Assembly: GCA_038321775.1 (NCBI GenBank)
Contig: JBBQFI010000008.1
Coordinates: forward strand, 62,001 to 126,000
Reading direction: 5' to 3'
Source of the DNA: JBBQFI01 sp038321775
GTDB lineage: Bacteria > Verrucomicrobiota > Verrucomicrobiia > Chthoniobacterales > UBA10450
DNA: 64,000 nt
Part shown: one piece after another, positions 9,007-16,686 of the stretch
Position numbering within the stretch: the first letter of the stretch is position 1
How the letters are laid out: the number at the start of each line of letters is the position of its first letter
Translations under genes and position numbers: made by a program
The notes under the pieces: generated by a model
What the model was told of the DNA's origin: nothing
Databases searched by the model: none
The model's input: the letters and a program-made list of their open reading frames with translations, nothing else

Positions 9007-9705
9007 TCACGCCGTCGTTCCGATGATCCAGGTAATCTGACCGTTGAGCGGTTCGACCCGAGCGGCCGGCAACGCGAGATCGCCGCGCAATACGCGCTCG
9101 ATCATTTCTTCCTGTTTGTTCGCATCGACGAGAAAACAAACGTGACGCGCCTGGTTGATCAGTGGAAGCGTGAAAGTCAGCCGCCACGAATTCAATTTCG
9201 GAACAAAATTCGCCAGCACTTTTTGCATTTTCTCCTCGAGCGCGGCTGTTCCCGGAAAAAGCGACGCGGTATGACCGTCGTCTCCCAATCCGAGAAGAAT
9301 CAGGTCGTGCCGATAAATTTGTTCGCCCCACTGCGTAGCGAGGAGATTGAGGTGATCCCGATATTCCTGCGCGGCAATCTTCGGATCGATCTCGCCCCGC
9401 ATGCGTGCGATCGAACGTTCCGGAATTCCTGCGGGTAAAAAAAGCGATTCGTTCGCCATGCGAAAATTGCTTTCGACATCGTCGGGTGGAACACACCGTT
9501 CATCGCCAAAAGTGAAATGCACTTTCTCCCACGGCAGTCCGCGAGCGAGACGCGCAAACTCCGCGTAAATAGGGCGCGGCGTATTTCCACCGGAAAGGGC
9601 GACGCGAAACTCGCCGCGTTCTGCCAATGCGGCGCGAGTATGCCCCAGAATGAAATTGGCTGCGTCGGCCGCGAAATTGTCGGAATGAATGATTTCGCGA
9701 CTCAT
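9007..9705 (-). CDS. pgl: 6-phosphogluconolactonase
   Basis: Hydrolyses 6-phosphogluconolactone to 6-phosphogluconate in the oxidative pentose phosphate pathway; cytoplasmic. The family motifs FRVALSGGNTPRPIY (phosphate-binding), VHFTFGDERCVPPDD, and LGLGDDGHTASLFPGT (with the catalytic His) are all present. At 232 residues it matches the DevB/SOL family rather than the beta-propeller YbhE type. It lies 4 bases after the epimerase start, so the two may share a transcript. No zwf or gnd is in the window. Confidence 0.93.
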   Translation of the reverse strand: MSREIIHSDNFAADAANFILGHTRAALAERGEFRVALSGGNTPRPIYAEFARLARGLPWEKVHFTFGDERCVPPDDVESNFRMANESLFLPAGIPERSIARMRGEIDPKIAAQEYRDHLNLLATQWGEQIYRHDLILLGLGDDGHTASLFPGTAALEEKMQKVLANFVPKLNSWRLTFTLPLINQARHVCFLVDANKQEEMIERVLRGDLALPAARVEPLNGQITWIIGTTA

Positions 9706-9710
9706 AAAAA

Positions 9711-9779
9711 ATGTGGGCGCGGCCTCAGTGCCGCGAGAGTTGTGTTAAAAATCGGGGCGCTGAGGCCCCTCCCACATTC
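9711..9779. repeat. Dispersed palindromic repeat (family A), double copy
   Basis: Two half-copies face each other: ATGTGGGCGCGGCCTCAGTG near 9711 and GGGGCGCTGAGGCCCCTCCC near 9754, ending in CACATT. The same unit recurs at 21003-21031, 24921-24950 and 31466-31558. It fills the gap between pgl and msrA and could form a hairpin in RNA. Confidence 0.8.
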
Positions 9780-9781
9780 CA

Positions 9782-10258
9782 TCAGATGGCGCAATGCGAT
9801 CGACCGCGCTTTTCAAGATAGCGCTGATGGTATTCTTCCGCGCGATAAAATTTCGGCGCCGGTTCGATTTCGGTGACGACCGGGCTGCGAAATTTCCCGC
9901 TCTTATCCAGGGCAGCTTTCGAGGCTTCCGCGGCCGTGCGTTGTTCCGGCGAATGATAAAAAATGACCGAGCGATATTGCGCGCCAACATCCGGTCCCTG
10001 CCGGTTCATCGTTGTTGGATTATGATTCGCCCAGAAAACGTCGAGCAGTTTCTCATAGCTCACGATTGCCGGATCGAATTCGACCTGCACGACCTCGGCA
10101 TGTCCCGTCTCATCACTGCAGACATCTTCGTAAGTTGGATTCTCAGTTTTTCCGCCGGCATAACCAACGGCTGCGTCCGTTACTCCCTCGACCGCGCGGA
10201 AAGTCGATTCCACGCCCCAAAAACAGCCAGCCCCGAATGTCGCTTTTTCTGTTGCCAT
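9782..10258 (-). CDS. msrA: Peptide-methionine (S)-S-oxide reductase
   Basis: Reduces the S-epimer of methionine sulfoxide in proteins, repairing oxidative damage. The start of the protein contains the catalytic GCFWGVE motif, and YAGGKTENPTYEDVCSDETGHAEVVQVEFDP is the typical substrate-pocket region. At 158 residues it is the compact single-domain form. There are few candidate resolving cysteines besides the one in EDVCSD and the CAI at the C-terminus. Monocistronic between a repeat and an unrelated membrane-anchored protein. Confidence 0.95.
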   Translation of the reverse strand: MATEKATFGAGCFWGVESTFRAVEGVTDAAVGYAGGKTENPTYEDVCSDETGHAEVVQVEFDPAIVSYEKLLDVFWANHNPTTMNRQGPDVGAQYRSVIFYHSPEQRTAAEASKAALDKSGKFRSPVVTEIEPAPKFYRAEEYHQRYLEKRGRSHCAI

Positions 10259-10302
10259 ATTTGCACGATGAAACGGGAACGCCTCGCGCGCAAGAAGCGA
10301 TG

Positions 10303-10923
10303 CTATTGCCTAACGAGTCGGGTGCGACCGACCGCCGCTTCCGCCCTTAACGGAGATAATTCCTCTACCAGGACCAGTTCGCAGGCGCCGTTACCCGAGT
10401 CGGTCCGACTAAGCGAACTGCGCCACGTGCCGATGTCGGGACCAGTTGCTTCCACCAGTTCGCCGCGCAGATGAATAAGCGAACCGATGCGCAGCGATTT
10501 GCATTCCGACGCAATCGCCGCGGTCGATGGAATGATGTGCAGATTCGTTCCGTGACAAACGATCTCCTCTTTCGGAATCGGAGGCGGATTTCGGTATTCG
10601 TACCAAAAAAAGCGCATGCTTTGCGTGATGTTGAGGCGATCGAGCACGGCTTGATCGGACATTGCACCCCATCCGACCGCCAGATCGACTGGTGCAAGCG
10701 CCGACTGCCGATCCCAGCGATAAATTTTTCGATGAAGCAAACGCGCGTCGAGCGGTTTGAGATGGAACGCTCCGTGTTCGATGGTCGGAGCCGATTCTGG
10801 CAACGATGTCTGTTCTGGATCGGAGGAAAGAAGAACGCCCGGCGAATAAATGATCGGGCGATGCAAATAGATGTAAGCGGCCCACAGAAGGGCGACGGCC
10901 AGAAGAACGGCAAGAAATTTCAT
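10303..10923 (-). CDS. Membrane-anchored protein of unknown function
   Basis: Begins with one hydrophobic helix (about residues 3-20, FLAVLLAVALLWAAYIYL), then a soluble region with no domain I recognise. Visible features are YSPGVLLSSDPEQ, a WGAMSDQAVLDRLNITQSMRFFWY stretch and a HIIPSTAAI segment; these recur, as I recall, in conserved hypothetical proteins of proteobacteria and allied groups, without known function. The last residues (RLVRQ) are encoded across a GCCTAACGA site. Likely anchored in the inner membrane with the bulk in the periplasm. Confidence 0.6.
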   Translation of the reverse strand: MKFLAVLLAVALLWAAYIYLHRPIIYSPGVLLSSDPEQTSLPESAPTIEHGAFHLKPLDARLLHRKIYRWDRQSALAPVDLAVGWGAMSDQAVLDRLNITQSMRFFWYEYRNPPPIPKEEIVCHGTNLHIIPSTAAIASECKSLRIGSLIHLRGELVEATGPDIGTWRSSLSRTDSGNGACELVLVEELSPLRAEAAVGRTRLVRQ

Positions 10924-10968
10924 ATCGCGCGACCCGAAAGGCGCGCGAAGAAAACAGCAATTTCAGTG

Positions 10969-11712
10969 CTACATCACCATTCCGCCATCGACGGTAAGCA
11001 CCTGACCTGTGATGTAGTTCGCTTCCGGCGAAGCAAGAAATGCGACAGCAGCGGCGATGTCATCAGGCTGACCCAACTTCGCTAGCGGAATCTTCGCCAT
11101 GATCGCCTTCTTCACTTCCTCTGATAATCCACTCGTCATGTCGGTAACGATAAATCCCGGCGCGACCGCGTTCACAGTAATGCCACGACTGGCCAGCTCA
11201 CGCGCGAGCGTTTTCGTTAGGCCAATCAGGCCGGCCTTGCTGGCGGCGTAATTCGCTTGGCCGGCGTTACCGGTTAGGCCGCTGACCGAACTGATATTGA
11301 TGATGCGACCGCTGCGCTGTTTGATCATCGAACGCATTACCGCCTGCGAAAAATTGAATGCACCTTTCAGATTTGTATCGAGGACGACGTCCCAATCTTC
11401 GACCGACATGCGCATGCTCAAACCATCGCGCGTTACACCGGCGTTATTCACGAGGACATCGACGCGGCCGAAGTCTTCGAGAATTTGCGCGCCGATTTTC
11501 TGCACGGCAGTGTGATCTGCGACATCGACGGCGTAAGCCTTCGATGAATCGGCCCGCGCAGCGTTGATCTCATCTGCCGTCTTTTTCGCGTTCTCTTCGC
11601 TCCGACTGACCGAGGCGACACGCGCGCCTTCCTGCGCGAGTCGCAGCGCAATTGCGTGTCCAATTCCCCGCCCCGCTCCGGTCACAATCGCCACCTCGTT
11701 TTCAAACTTCAT
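10969..11712 (-). CDS. fabG: 3-oxoacyl-ACP reductase (SDR family)
   Basis: NADPH-dependent reduction of 3-ketoacyl-ACP in fatty acid elongation. The cofactor motif TGAGRGIGHAIA, NNAGVTRDGL, catalytic Ser in NISSVSGLTGN, Tyr/Lys in YAASKAG, and the C-terminal GQVLTVDGGMVM are all FabG-typical. The start MKFENEVAIVTG at 11712 is preferred to the ATG at 11760 because it follows a GGGGTGAG ribosome-binding site and fits the family length (247 residues). It lies 5 bases after the stop of the methyltransferase gene. No other fab gene is nearby, so a dedicated role for a secondary metabolite cannot be excluded. Confidence 0.9.
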   Translation of the reverse strand: MKFENEVAIVTGAGRGIGHAIALRLAQEGARVASVSRSEENAKKTADEINAARADSSKAYAVDVADHTAVQKIGAQILEDFGRVDVLVNNAGVTRDGLSMRMSVEDWDVVLDTNLKGAFNFSQAVMRSMIKQRSGRIINISSVSGLTGNAGQANYAASKAGLIGLTKTLARELASRGITVNAVAPGFIVTDMTSGLSEEVKKAIMAKIPLAKLGQPDDIAAAVAFLASPEANYITGQVLTVDGGMVM

Positions 11713-11716
11713 TAGC

Positions 11717-12589
11717 TCACCCCAGTTCTTTCTCCGTCGCAGGGTCATCGACTTCGGCAACTTTGCGGCCCCACAAAATCAGAATGTCATCCAGGATTCG
11801 ATCGCGCCGCGGTCGCCGCAACACTTCAAATCCCGATGCGCGAAGATATTGGCTGAGGCTTTTGCCGGTAAACAGAAACGTATGGTAACCGTGACGAAAA
11901 CCGTTCCAACCTCCACCATGTAAGAGATGTGAAGGACCATTGAGCTTCGGTGTCACGACAACGACGACGCCCCCGATTTTTAAAATGCGATTCACTTTGT
12001 GCAAAAATGTGAGCGGACTGGTGGCGTGTTCGAGAACGGAAGTGAGCGTGACGACATCAAAAGATCGCGCTGGGATTTTCGCTTCTTCAAAGTTGCCCTC
12101 AATAACTGGAAATCCCTTTGCCCGCGCTCCCGCAGCCGCATTCGAAGATGGTTCCACTCCGCTGCAATCGTAAAACTCGCTCGCGAGTTGGAGCAGGCCA
12201 CCTTCGCCGCAGCCCACATCAAACCAGCGTCCGGACGGAATGAGTTTTCGAGTCGCACGAAGCAGTCGTTCGTTTCCGGTCCCGATGAAAGCGAAGCGAA
12301 TGGCCCGCCACAACTTCTTAAATCTGCGACGGCGGCAGAATTTTTTTCGCCGCTCCGACCACCAATCACCGCCATCGGGCAACTGATCGGCGGTAGGAAC
12401 TGGATGGAGGAATGCAGCACCGCATTGGCATTCCCAAATTGCAATGGGAATGGAAGCCATGTTCCATTCGTCTTCAGATCCCCACGCATGCACGAGCGAG
12501 AAATGCCGGTGGCCGCACAATTCGCAGACGCGATCGTCTCGCGCGGGATCGCGAAATTCGGTGGTTCGGCCGTTGAGGAGCTGAGTCAT
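11717..12589 (-). CDS. SAM-dependent methyltransferase with N-terminal zinc ribbon
   Basis: A class I methyltransferase. A zinc-ribbon-like N-terminus (CELCGHRHF and ECQCGAAFLHP) precedes the SAM-binding motif WFDVGCGEGGLLQLA (about residues 117-131), an acidic SVIEGN-type loop, and VVTLTSVLEHATSPLTFL as motif IV. This two-part arrangement is common in methyltransferases of lipopolysaccharide and O-antigen gene sets. The substrate is unknown. Adjacent to fabG with a 5-base gap and divergent from the TPM-domain gene. Confidence 0.8.
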   Translation of the reverse strand: MTQLLNGRTTEFRDPARDDRVCELCGHRHFSLVHAWGSEDEWNMASIPIAIWECQCGAAFLHPVPTADQLPDGGDWWSERRKKFCRRRRFKKLWRAIRFAFIGTGNERLLRATRKLIPSGRWFDVGCGEGGLLQLASEFYDCSGVEPSSNAAAGARAKGFPVIEGNFEEAKIPARSFDVVTLTSVLEHATSPLTFLHKVNRILKIGGVVVVVTPKLNGPSHLLHGGGWNGFRHGYHTFLFTGKSLSQYLRASGFEVLRRPRRDRILDDILILWGRKVAEVDDPATEKELG

Positions 12590-12811
12590 TTACTTAGGTA
12601 TACCACGAAGCTAAATCTTAAAGCGGCACGACGTGTTTTTGTCCGCCGTCTTTTTCCGAAGTTCCAAGATCTGATGCAGCAAGTGTTCTTCAGTAGCGGT
12701 CGCATGAATCGCTACTAAACCGGAATGCACTTAAGGAACAAGGCGGAAACGCGTCTTGGAATTTTCCTGAGCGCAGCCAGATGCAAACTGAGCAAGCAAA
12801 GTTACACTTGC
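12590..12811. other. Intergenic divergent promoter region, no gene seen
   Basis: About 220 bases between the divergent methyltransferase and TPM-domain genes. No long ORF with coding character, repeat or RNA gene was recognised here. It presumably holds both promoters, but I cannot point to convincing -35/-10 boxes. Confidence 0.4.
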
Positions 12812-13405
12812 GGCATGCCCATCATGAGATGCCCAGCTTGCGACGCGGTTTTGCGCGAGCCATCCATGGATTGTCCACAATGTCAGTTCACGCTGCGCAA
12901 GCTCGATTCGATATTTGGCGCGGTGCCGTTGCACTCGCGCTATCTGAGCGATCGCTCCGCCACTTTGACGACTGCGGAAATCGAGAGACTGCGCGAACTC
13001 TTGCAGCGGTTCGAAAGGAAATTTCCGCAGGCACTATTTTCCGTCTTCATCACCGAGCTGCCGGAAAAGACGAACATCAAAGAATACGCGTTCTGGCTCG
13101 CCAATCGCTCGCAATTCAGTTCGGTCGAAGCGGTCGGCTCGGAAAACTTTGATTTGCTGTTGGTCATCGAACCCGTGGCAGGAAGTGTTGCGTTGACCGT
13201 AGGCTATGGACTGGAAAAATATCTTTCGGAGGACAACTTGCAGGCCGCGCTGGCCGCGGCGATGCCAGCGTTGCGAGGTGCTCAACCCGAGCATGGCATT
13301 CGAATTTGTATTGAAGAAATGACGCGTCGTCTTTCGGAATTGTGCAAATCACTTGAGATAGAAAAGCAAAACGAGGGGAAAACAATGGTAGCGAAAAAAT
13401 GGTAA
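12812..13405 (+). CDS. TPM-domain protein with zinc ribbon
   Basis: N-terminal zinc ribbon (MRCPACDAVLREPSMDCPQC) followed by a TPM/YgcG-like domain (about residues 45-175) with LTTAEIERLRELLQRFERKFP and a VGYGLEKYLSEDNLQAAL segment that is characteristic of TPM proteins. TPM domains act in membrane-linked processes, including photosystem II repair in plants, but the bacterial role is mostly unknown. The start at 12812 (MPIMRC) is chosen because the cysteines begin there; ATG at 12821 would also do. It lacks a signal peptide, unlike classical YgcG. Its stop overlaps the start of the next gene by 7 bases, so both are probably one operon. Confidence 0.75.
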   Translation, partial: GMPIMRCPACDAVLREPSMDCPQCQFTLRKLDSIFGAVPLHSRYLSDRSATLTTAEIERLRELLQRFERKFPQALFSVFITELPEKTNIKEYAFWLANRSQFSSVEAVGSENFDLLLVIEPVAGSVALTVGYGLEKYLSEDNLQAALAAAMPALRGAQPEHGIRICIEEMTRRLSELCKSLEIEKQNEGKTMVAKKW

Positions 13406-13779
13406 AAACATTTTTCAATCTGTGCCTGATGGCCTTGGTCTCGTTTGCCGCGATAACTTCGCCGAGCGCTTTTGCGCAGGGAGGCAAGCCGAAATTCGAT
13501 GAGAGCCATTACCTCCCGGAAGACAGGCCAACACCGTTGCGCCTTGAGGCGCCAGGGAAACCAATTTCGCGAACCTGGGTGATAGCCGGTGCGGGCGTTG
13601 GTTTGCTCCTCGCCGGCGCTGTGCTCTACCTCGCAGTCAAAGCCTGGCGCTCATCGAACGTTTTCGAACGCAAATACCATTTCCCATCCGCAGGCCAGGC
13701 GGCTCTGCGCCTTGGGGGAAAGCGCAGCGGCGGTTTTATGGCCGCAAGCGAGCCAGCGAACAAAAAAGAAAGCGCCTAA
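13399..13779 (+). CDS. Small secreted/membrane protein of unknown function
   Basis: A signal peptide (about residues 1-26, ending SAFAQ) followed by a short polar stretch, a second hydrophobic helix (about 60-80, VIAGAGVGLLLAGAVLYLAV) and a basic, Gly-rich tail with KYHFPSAGQAALRLGGKRSGG. No domain recognised. It overlaps the TPM-domain gene by 7 bases, which suggests it is its membrane partner. The stop codon TAA is embedded in a GCCTAACGA site at 13774. Confidence 0.65.
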   Translation: MVKTFFNLCLMALVSFAAITSPSAFAQGGKPKFDESHYLPEDRPTPLRLEAPGKPISRTWVIAGAGVGLLLAGAVLYLAVKAWRSSNVFERKYHFPSAGQAALRLGGKRSGGFMAASEPANKKESA

Positions 13780-14720
13780 CGAGAGAAGATGCGCAGGAAC
13801 GCGACTTCGAAGGCGAGCGCTTCCTGAATATTGCGGCCGAGGTGGTCGCGCAATTCTTCGAGTCTGCGCAGACGGCGCAGGATTTCCGGAGTCGAAAGCT
13901 GTTTTGCCCACGACTCTGTTTCCTTGCTCGCTGCGGGCAAATCGCGCCGTTTGATATTGGTGCTGGCGCGAAGCACATCAGACCACCAAAGGAAAAACGT
14001 CTCGAGCAAGCGGGCGCGAGTTTGCAGATAAAGACTTTCGTTCAGCGCCTTGTAATAATCCTCCCGGCCTTCGAGCCAGCTGCCGTCCGTTGTATTTTTG
14101 TAACGCACTTCGTCGCGCTTCTGCACCGTCGCGTTTTCCGTTTGAATTTCCTCGCGCACTCTGCGGAGGATTTGCTGCAAACCCTGCGCGATCCGATATG
14201 CGCTTTGCACGCCGTGTTCTTTCTCATGCGCGGTTTCTTGCAACAATTCCACCAGCTCGCGCTCTTCCGCCGTGGCCTCGTTCGATTTATTTCCGGCAAG
14301 CGGAATGGCAATACAACGAGAGCGAACGGTATCGGGCAAAAGTTCAGGCAATGCGCTCAGGAGCAGCAGCAACGAATCTTTAGGCGGTTCTTCCAGCGTC
14401 TTCAAAAACGCATTGGCCGCCTGTGGCTGGAGACGATCCGCTTCACAAATAATCGCGATTTTAAGTCGGCCCTCCGTCGCGCGCATTTGCAACGTGTGTT
14501 CGAGATCGCGGATTTGCTCGATCACAATGCGACGCGATTTGGATTCCGGTTCGACGAAGAAGATGCCGGCCTCAGTTTTGTTTATGATCTCGGCCAGATT
14601 TTTCGCCAGCGCGCGTTTGCCGATCCCAACTGGTCCGGAAATCAAATACGCGTGCGAAAGTCGATCCTGCTCATGCGCACGTCGCAAATATTTTAGCGCT
14701 GTTTCTGGCAGAAAGGCCAT
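13776..14720 (-). CDS. holB: DNA polymerase III delta prime-type AAA+ subunit
   Basis: A clamp-loader-type AAA+ ATPase. The Walker A region is SGPVGIGKRALA; Walker B-like IAIICEADRLQPQAANAFLKTLEEPP and sensor LLLLLSALPELLPDTVRSRC (the SRC motif) are typical of delta prime/DnaX-like subunits. The start at 14720 (MAFLPETALKYLRRAHEQDRLSHAYL) fits; the 14813 start would overlap tmk deeply. The neighbour tmk-holB order is widespread, supporting the call. There is no four-cysteine zinc module in the N-terminal domain. It overlaps the convergent gene at 13779 by four bases. Confidence 0.88.
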   Translation of the reverse strand: MAFLPETALKYLRRAHEQDRLSHAYLISGPVGIGKRALAKNLAEIINKTEAGIFFVEPESKSRRIVIEQIRDLEHTLQMRATEGRLKIAIICEADRLQPQAANAFLKTLEEPPKDSLLLLLSALPELLPDTVRSRCIAIPLAGNKSNEATAEERELVELLQETAHEKEHGVQSAYRIAQGLQQILRRVREEIQTENATVQKRDEVRYKNTTDGSWLEGREDYYKALNESLYLQTRARLLETFFLWWSDVLRASTNIKRRDLPAASKETESWAKQLSTPEILRRLRRLEELRDHLGRNIQEALAFEVAFLRIFSR

Positions 14721-14721
14721 C

Positions 14722-15381
14722 TCAGACTTTTGCTTTGGATTTGAGATTCGGAAATCGAGAAGAGAACACTTCCCAGATTTCACTTTCGATTTCATCAATG
14801 GACCGGTCTCCATCGATCAGGACGAAGCGGGCTGATTCCTTTTGCGCGAGCTCCCGGTAAGCGTCCCGAACCGCTTGATAAAATTCTATCGGCTCCTGTT
14901 CCATCCGATCTCCACTGGCCGTACGCACGCGCCGCAAGACGCGGACGTGGGCTTTGTTTACATCCACGTCGAGAAGCAAAGTGAGCTCGGGAACCAAGTC
15001 GCCAATCGCGAACTGATTCAGTTGTTCGACCCATTGGGCGTCGAGTCTTCGCGCCACGCCTTGATACACGGTCGTTGAATCAAAGAACCGATCGGAAATC
15101 ACACACATGCCGCCGCTCAACGCCGGTTGAATGGTTTCACGCACAAGTTGACTGCGGCTCGCTTCGAACAACAACAGCTCCGTCTCAGGCGTCATGGCGC
15201 TGTTGTGCGGTGCGAACTGCAGCAAATGCTTGATCGTTTCGCCGATCGGCGTGCCGCCGGGTTCGCGCGTCACGAGAGTGGGCACACCCATCGATTCGAG
15301 CCGCGTGGCCAGGCGCTGCGCCTGCGTGGATTTGCCACTGCCCTCGGAACCTTCGAACGTGATAAAGGGCAGACGCGGCAT
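14722..15381 (-). CDS. tmk: Thymidylate kinase
   Basis: Phosphorylates dTMP to dTDP. The P-loop FEGSEGSGKSTQAQRLA, the DR motif in VISDRFFDSTTVYQG and the LLLDVDVNKAHVRV stretch are canonical. The start MPRLPFITFEGSEG at 15381 is chosen over 15429 because the P-loop lies about 10 residues from the N-terminus in all members. Its stop lies within 2 bases of the holB start, a typical tmk-holB pair. About 219 residues, normal size. Confidence 0.95.
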   Translation of the reverse strand: MPRLPFITFEGSEGSGKSTQAQRLATRLESMGVPTLVTREPGGTPIGETIKHLLQFAPHNSAMTPETELLLFEASRSQLVRETIQPALSGGMCVISDRFFDSTTVYQGVARRLDAQWVEQLNQFAIGDLVPELTLLLDVDVNKAHVRVLRRVRTASGDRMEQEPIEFYQAVRDAYRELAQKESARFVLIDGDRSIDEIESEIWEVFSSRFPNLKSKAKV

Positions 15382-15448
15382 CAGGGCGATTGTGAAACAG
15401 GCTCGCGCAATTGTCGAATCCGCATGCAACGGCTATTAAGAACAGAAG

Positions 15449-15856
15449 ATGAAAAACTATTGGCTCGTCAAATCGGAGCCGGAATCCTACTCGTGGAGCG
15501 ACCTGGTCAAAGATGGCCTAACGAGTTGGACCGGCGTGCGCAATTACACCGCGCGCAATAACCTGCGCGCGATGCGCCAAGGCGACGAGGTCTTGTTCTA
15601 TCATAGCGTGAGCGACAAAGCGGTGGTCGGCATTTGTGAAGTGAAACGCACCGCTTATCCCGATAAGACCGCGAAAGACGGCGATTGGAGCGCGGTCGAT
15701 CTCGTGCCGAAGAAAGCGTTGCCGCGCGCGGTGACCCTGGAAGAAATTCGGGCTCAACCGGGCCTGAAAGACATCTCTCTCGTACGCCAGTTTCGATTAT
15801 CAGTACAACCGCTCAGCAAGGACGATTTTTCTCAGATCGTAAAAATGGCACGCTGA
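15449..15856 (+). CDS. EVE-domain protein
   Basis: A single-domain EVE/thymocyte nuclear protein 1-like protein that binds modified bases in nucleic acids. Typical motifs are NYWLVKSEPESYSW at the start, WTGVRNYTARNNLRAMRQGDEVLFYHS, VVGICEV and a DPT-like YPDKTAKDGDWSAVDLVPK. 135 residues, normal length. EVE proteins are often found near restriction or recombination genes, but no such neighbour is visible here. Divergent from tmk with about 67 bases between. Contains a GCCTAACGA site at 15516, read as Leu-Thr. Confidence 0.92.
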   Translation: MKNYWLVKSEPESYSWSDLVKDGLTSWTGVRNYTARNNLRAMRQGDEVLFYHSVSDKAVVGICEVKRTAYPDKTAKDGDWSAVDLVPKKALPRAVTLEEIRAQPGLKDISLVRQFRLSVQPLSKDDFSQIVKMAR

Positions 15857-15873
15857 CGGGCGCCTTTTCCTCC

Positions 15874-16686
15874 ATGAGTTCTGCTGCCACCACGCTCTCG
15901 CCCATCCGTGCGACAGGGTTGCGCTTGAGCAAAGGTTCGCTCGTCGTTTCCATTCACGACGTGGCGCCATCGACGCAGGCAGTGGCGGAGAAAATCGTCG
16001 CGGAATTATCGCGACGCGGAGTGACGGCATGTTCTCTTTTGGTTGTTCCAAATTATCATCATGCGGGTTCTGTGGTGGACAATCGCGAACTCGCCATGTG
16101 GTTACGCGAATTGGAAGGTCGCGGGCACGAAATTGTGATTCACGGATATTTTCACGATCGGCCTCGTCGCGTGGGAGAATCGCCTCGCGAAAAATTCGTG
16201 ACGCGTTTTTACACCGACGATGAGGGGGAATTTTTCGATCTGTCTTACGATGAAGCGCTGCGCCGAATCGCGCAGGCCCGCGAGGAATTTCGCTCGCTTG
16301 GTTTTGCGTCGCGCGGTTTTATCGCGCCGGCGTGGCTTTTGAGTGCGGAAGGCGAGCGCGCGGCGACCGATGCGGGCATGGAATACACCACGCGTTTAGG
16401 CAGTGTGCGCGATTTGCAAAGCAGCACAACTTTTGCGGCGCGATCGATCGTCTACAGCGTGCGCAATCAATGGCGACGGACCGCCAGTCTCGCCTGGAAC
16501 GCGGCGTTGTTTTTCGCAGTGAAACAGCAACCGCTTTTGCGACTTAGCATTCATCCGCCCGATTTCGCACATCGAGAAATTTGGAATCAGATTCTTCGCT
16601 TTGTCGATCAAACGCTCGTCGGCCGAAGCGCGACGACCTATGCCGGTTGGATCGATGAACAACGGGCATTCGCGCACAACTCATGA
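15874..16686 (+). CDS. Polysaccharide deacetylase-like protein (DUF2334)
   Basis: A NodB-fold carbohydrate esterase-like protein. The metal-binding and active-site motifs are SLVVSIHDVAPS (catalytic Asp) and GHEIVIHGYFHDRP (two His), with GFIAPAWLLS near the C-terminus. The start at 15874 is the ATG just before the fold begins; the upstream part of the frame lies inside the EVE gene. Likely deacetylates, or has evolved from deacetylating, a cell-surface glycan. Its stop overlaps the next gene's start (ATGA), a tightly coupled pair with a glycosyltransferase fusion. Confidence 0.82.
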   Translation: MSSAATTLSPIRATGLRLSKGSLVVSIHDVAPSTQAVAEKIVAELSRRGVTACSLLVVPNYHHAGSVVDNRELAMWLRELEGRGHEIVIHGYFHDRPRRVGESPREKFVTRFYTDDEGEFFDLSYDEALRRIAQAREEFRSLGFASRGFIAPAWLLSAEGERAATDAGMEYTTRLGSVRDLQSSTTFAARSIVYSVRNQWRRTASLAWNAALFFAVKQQPLLRLSIHPPDFAHREIWNQILRFVDQTLVGRSATTYAGWIDEQRAFAHNS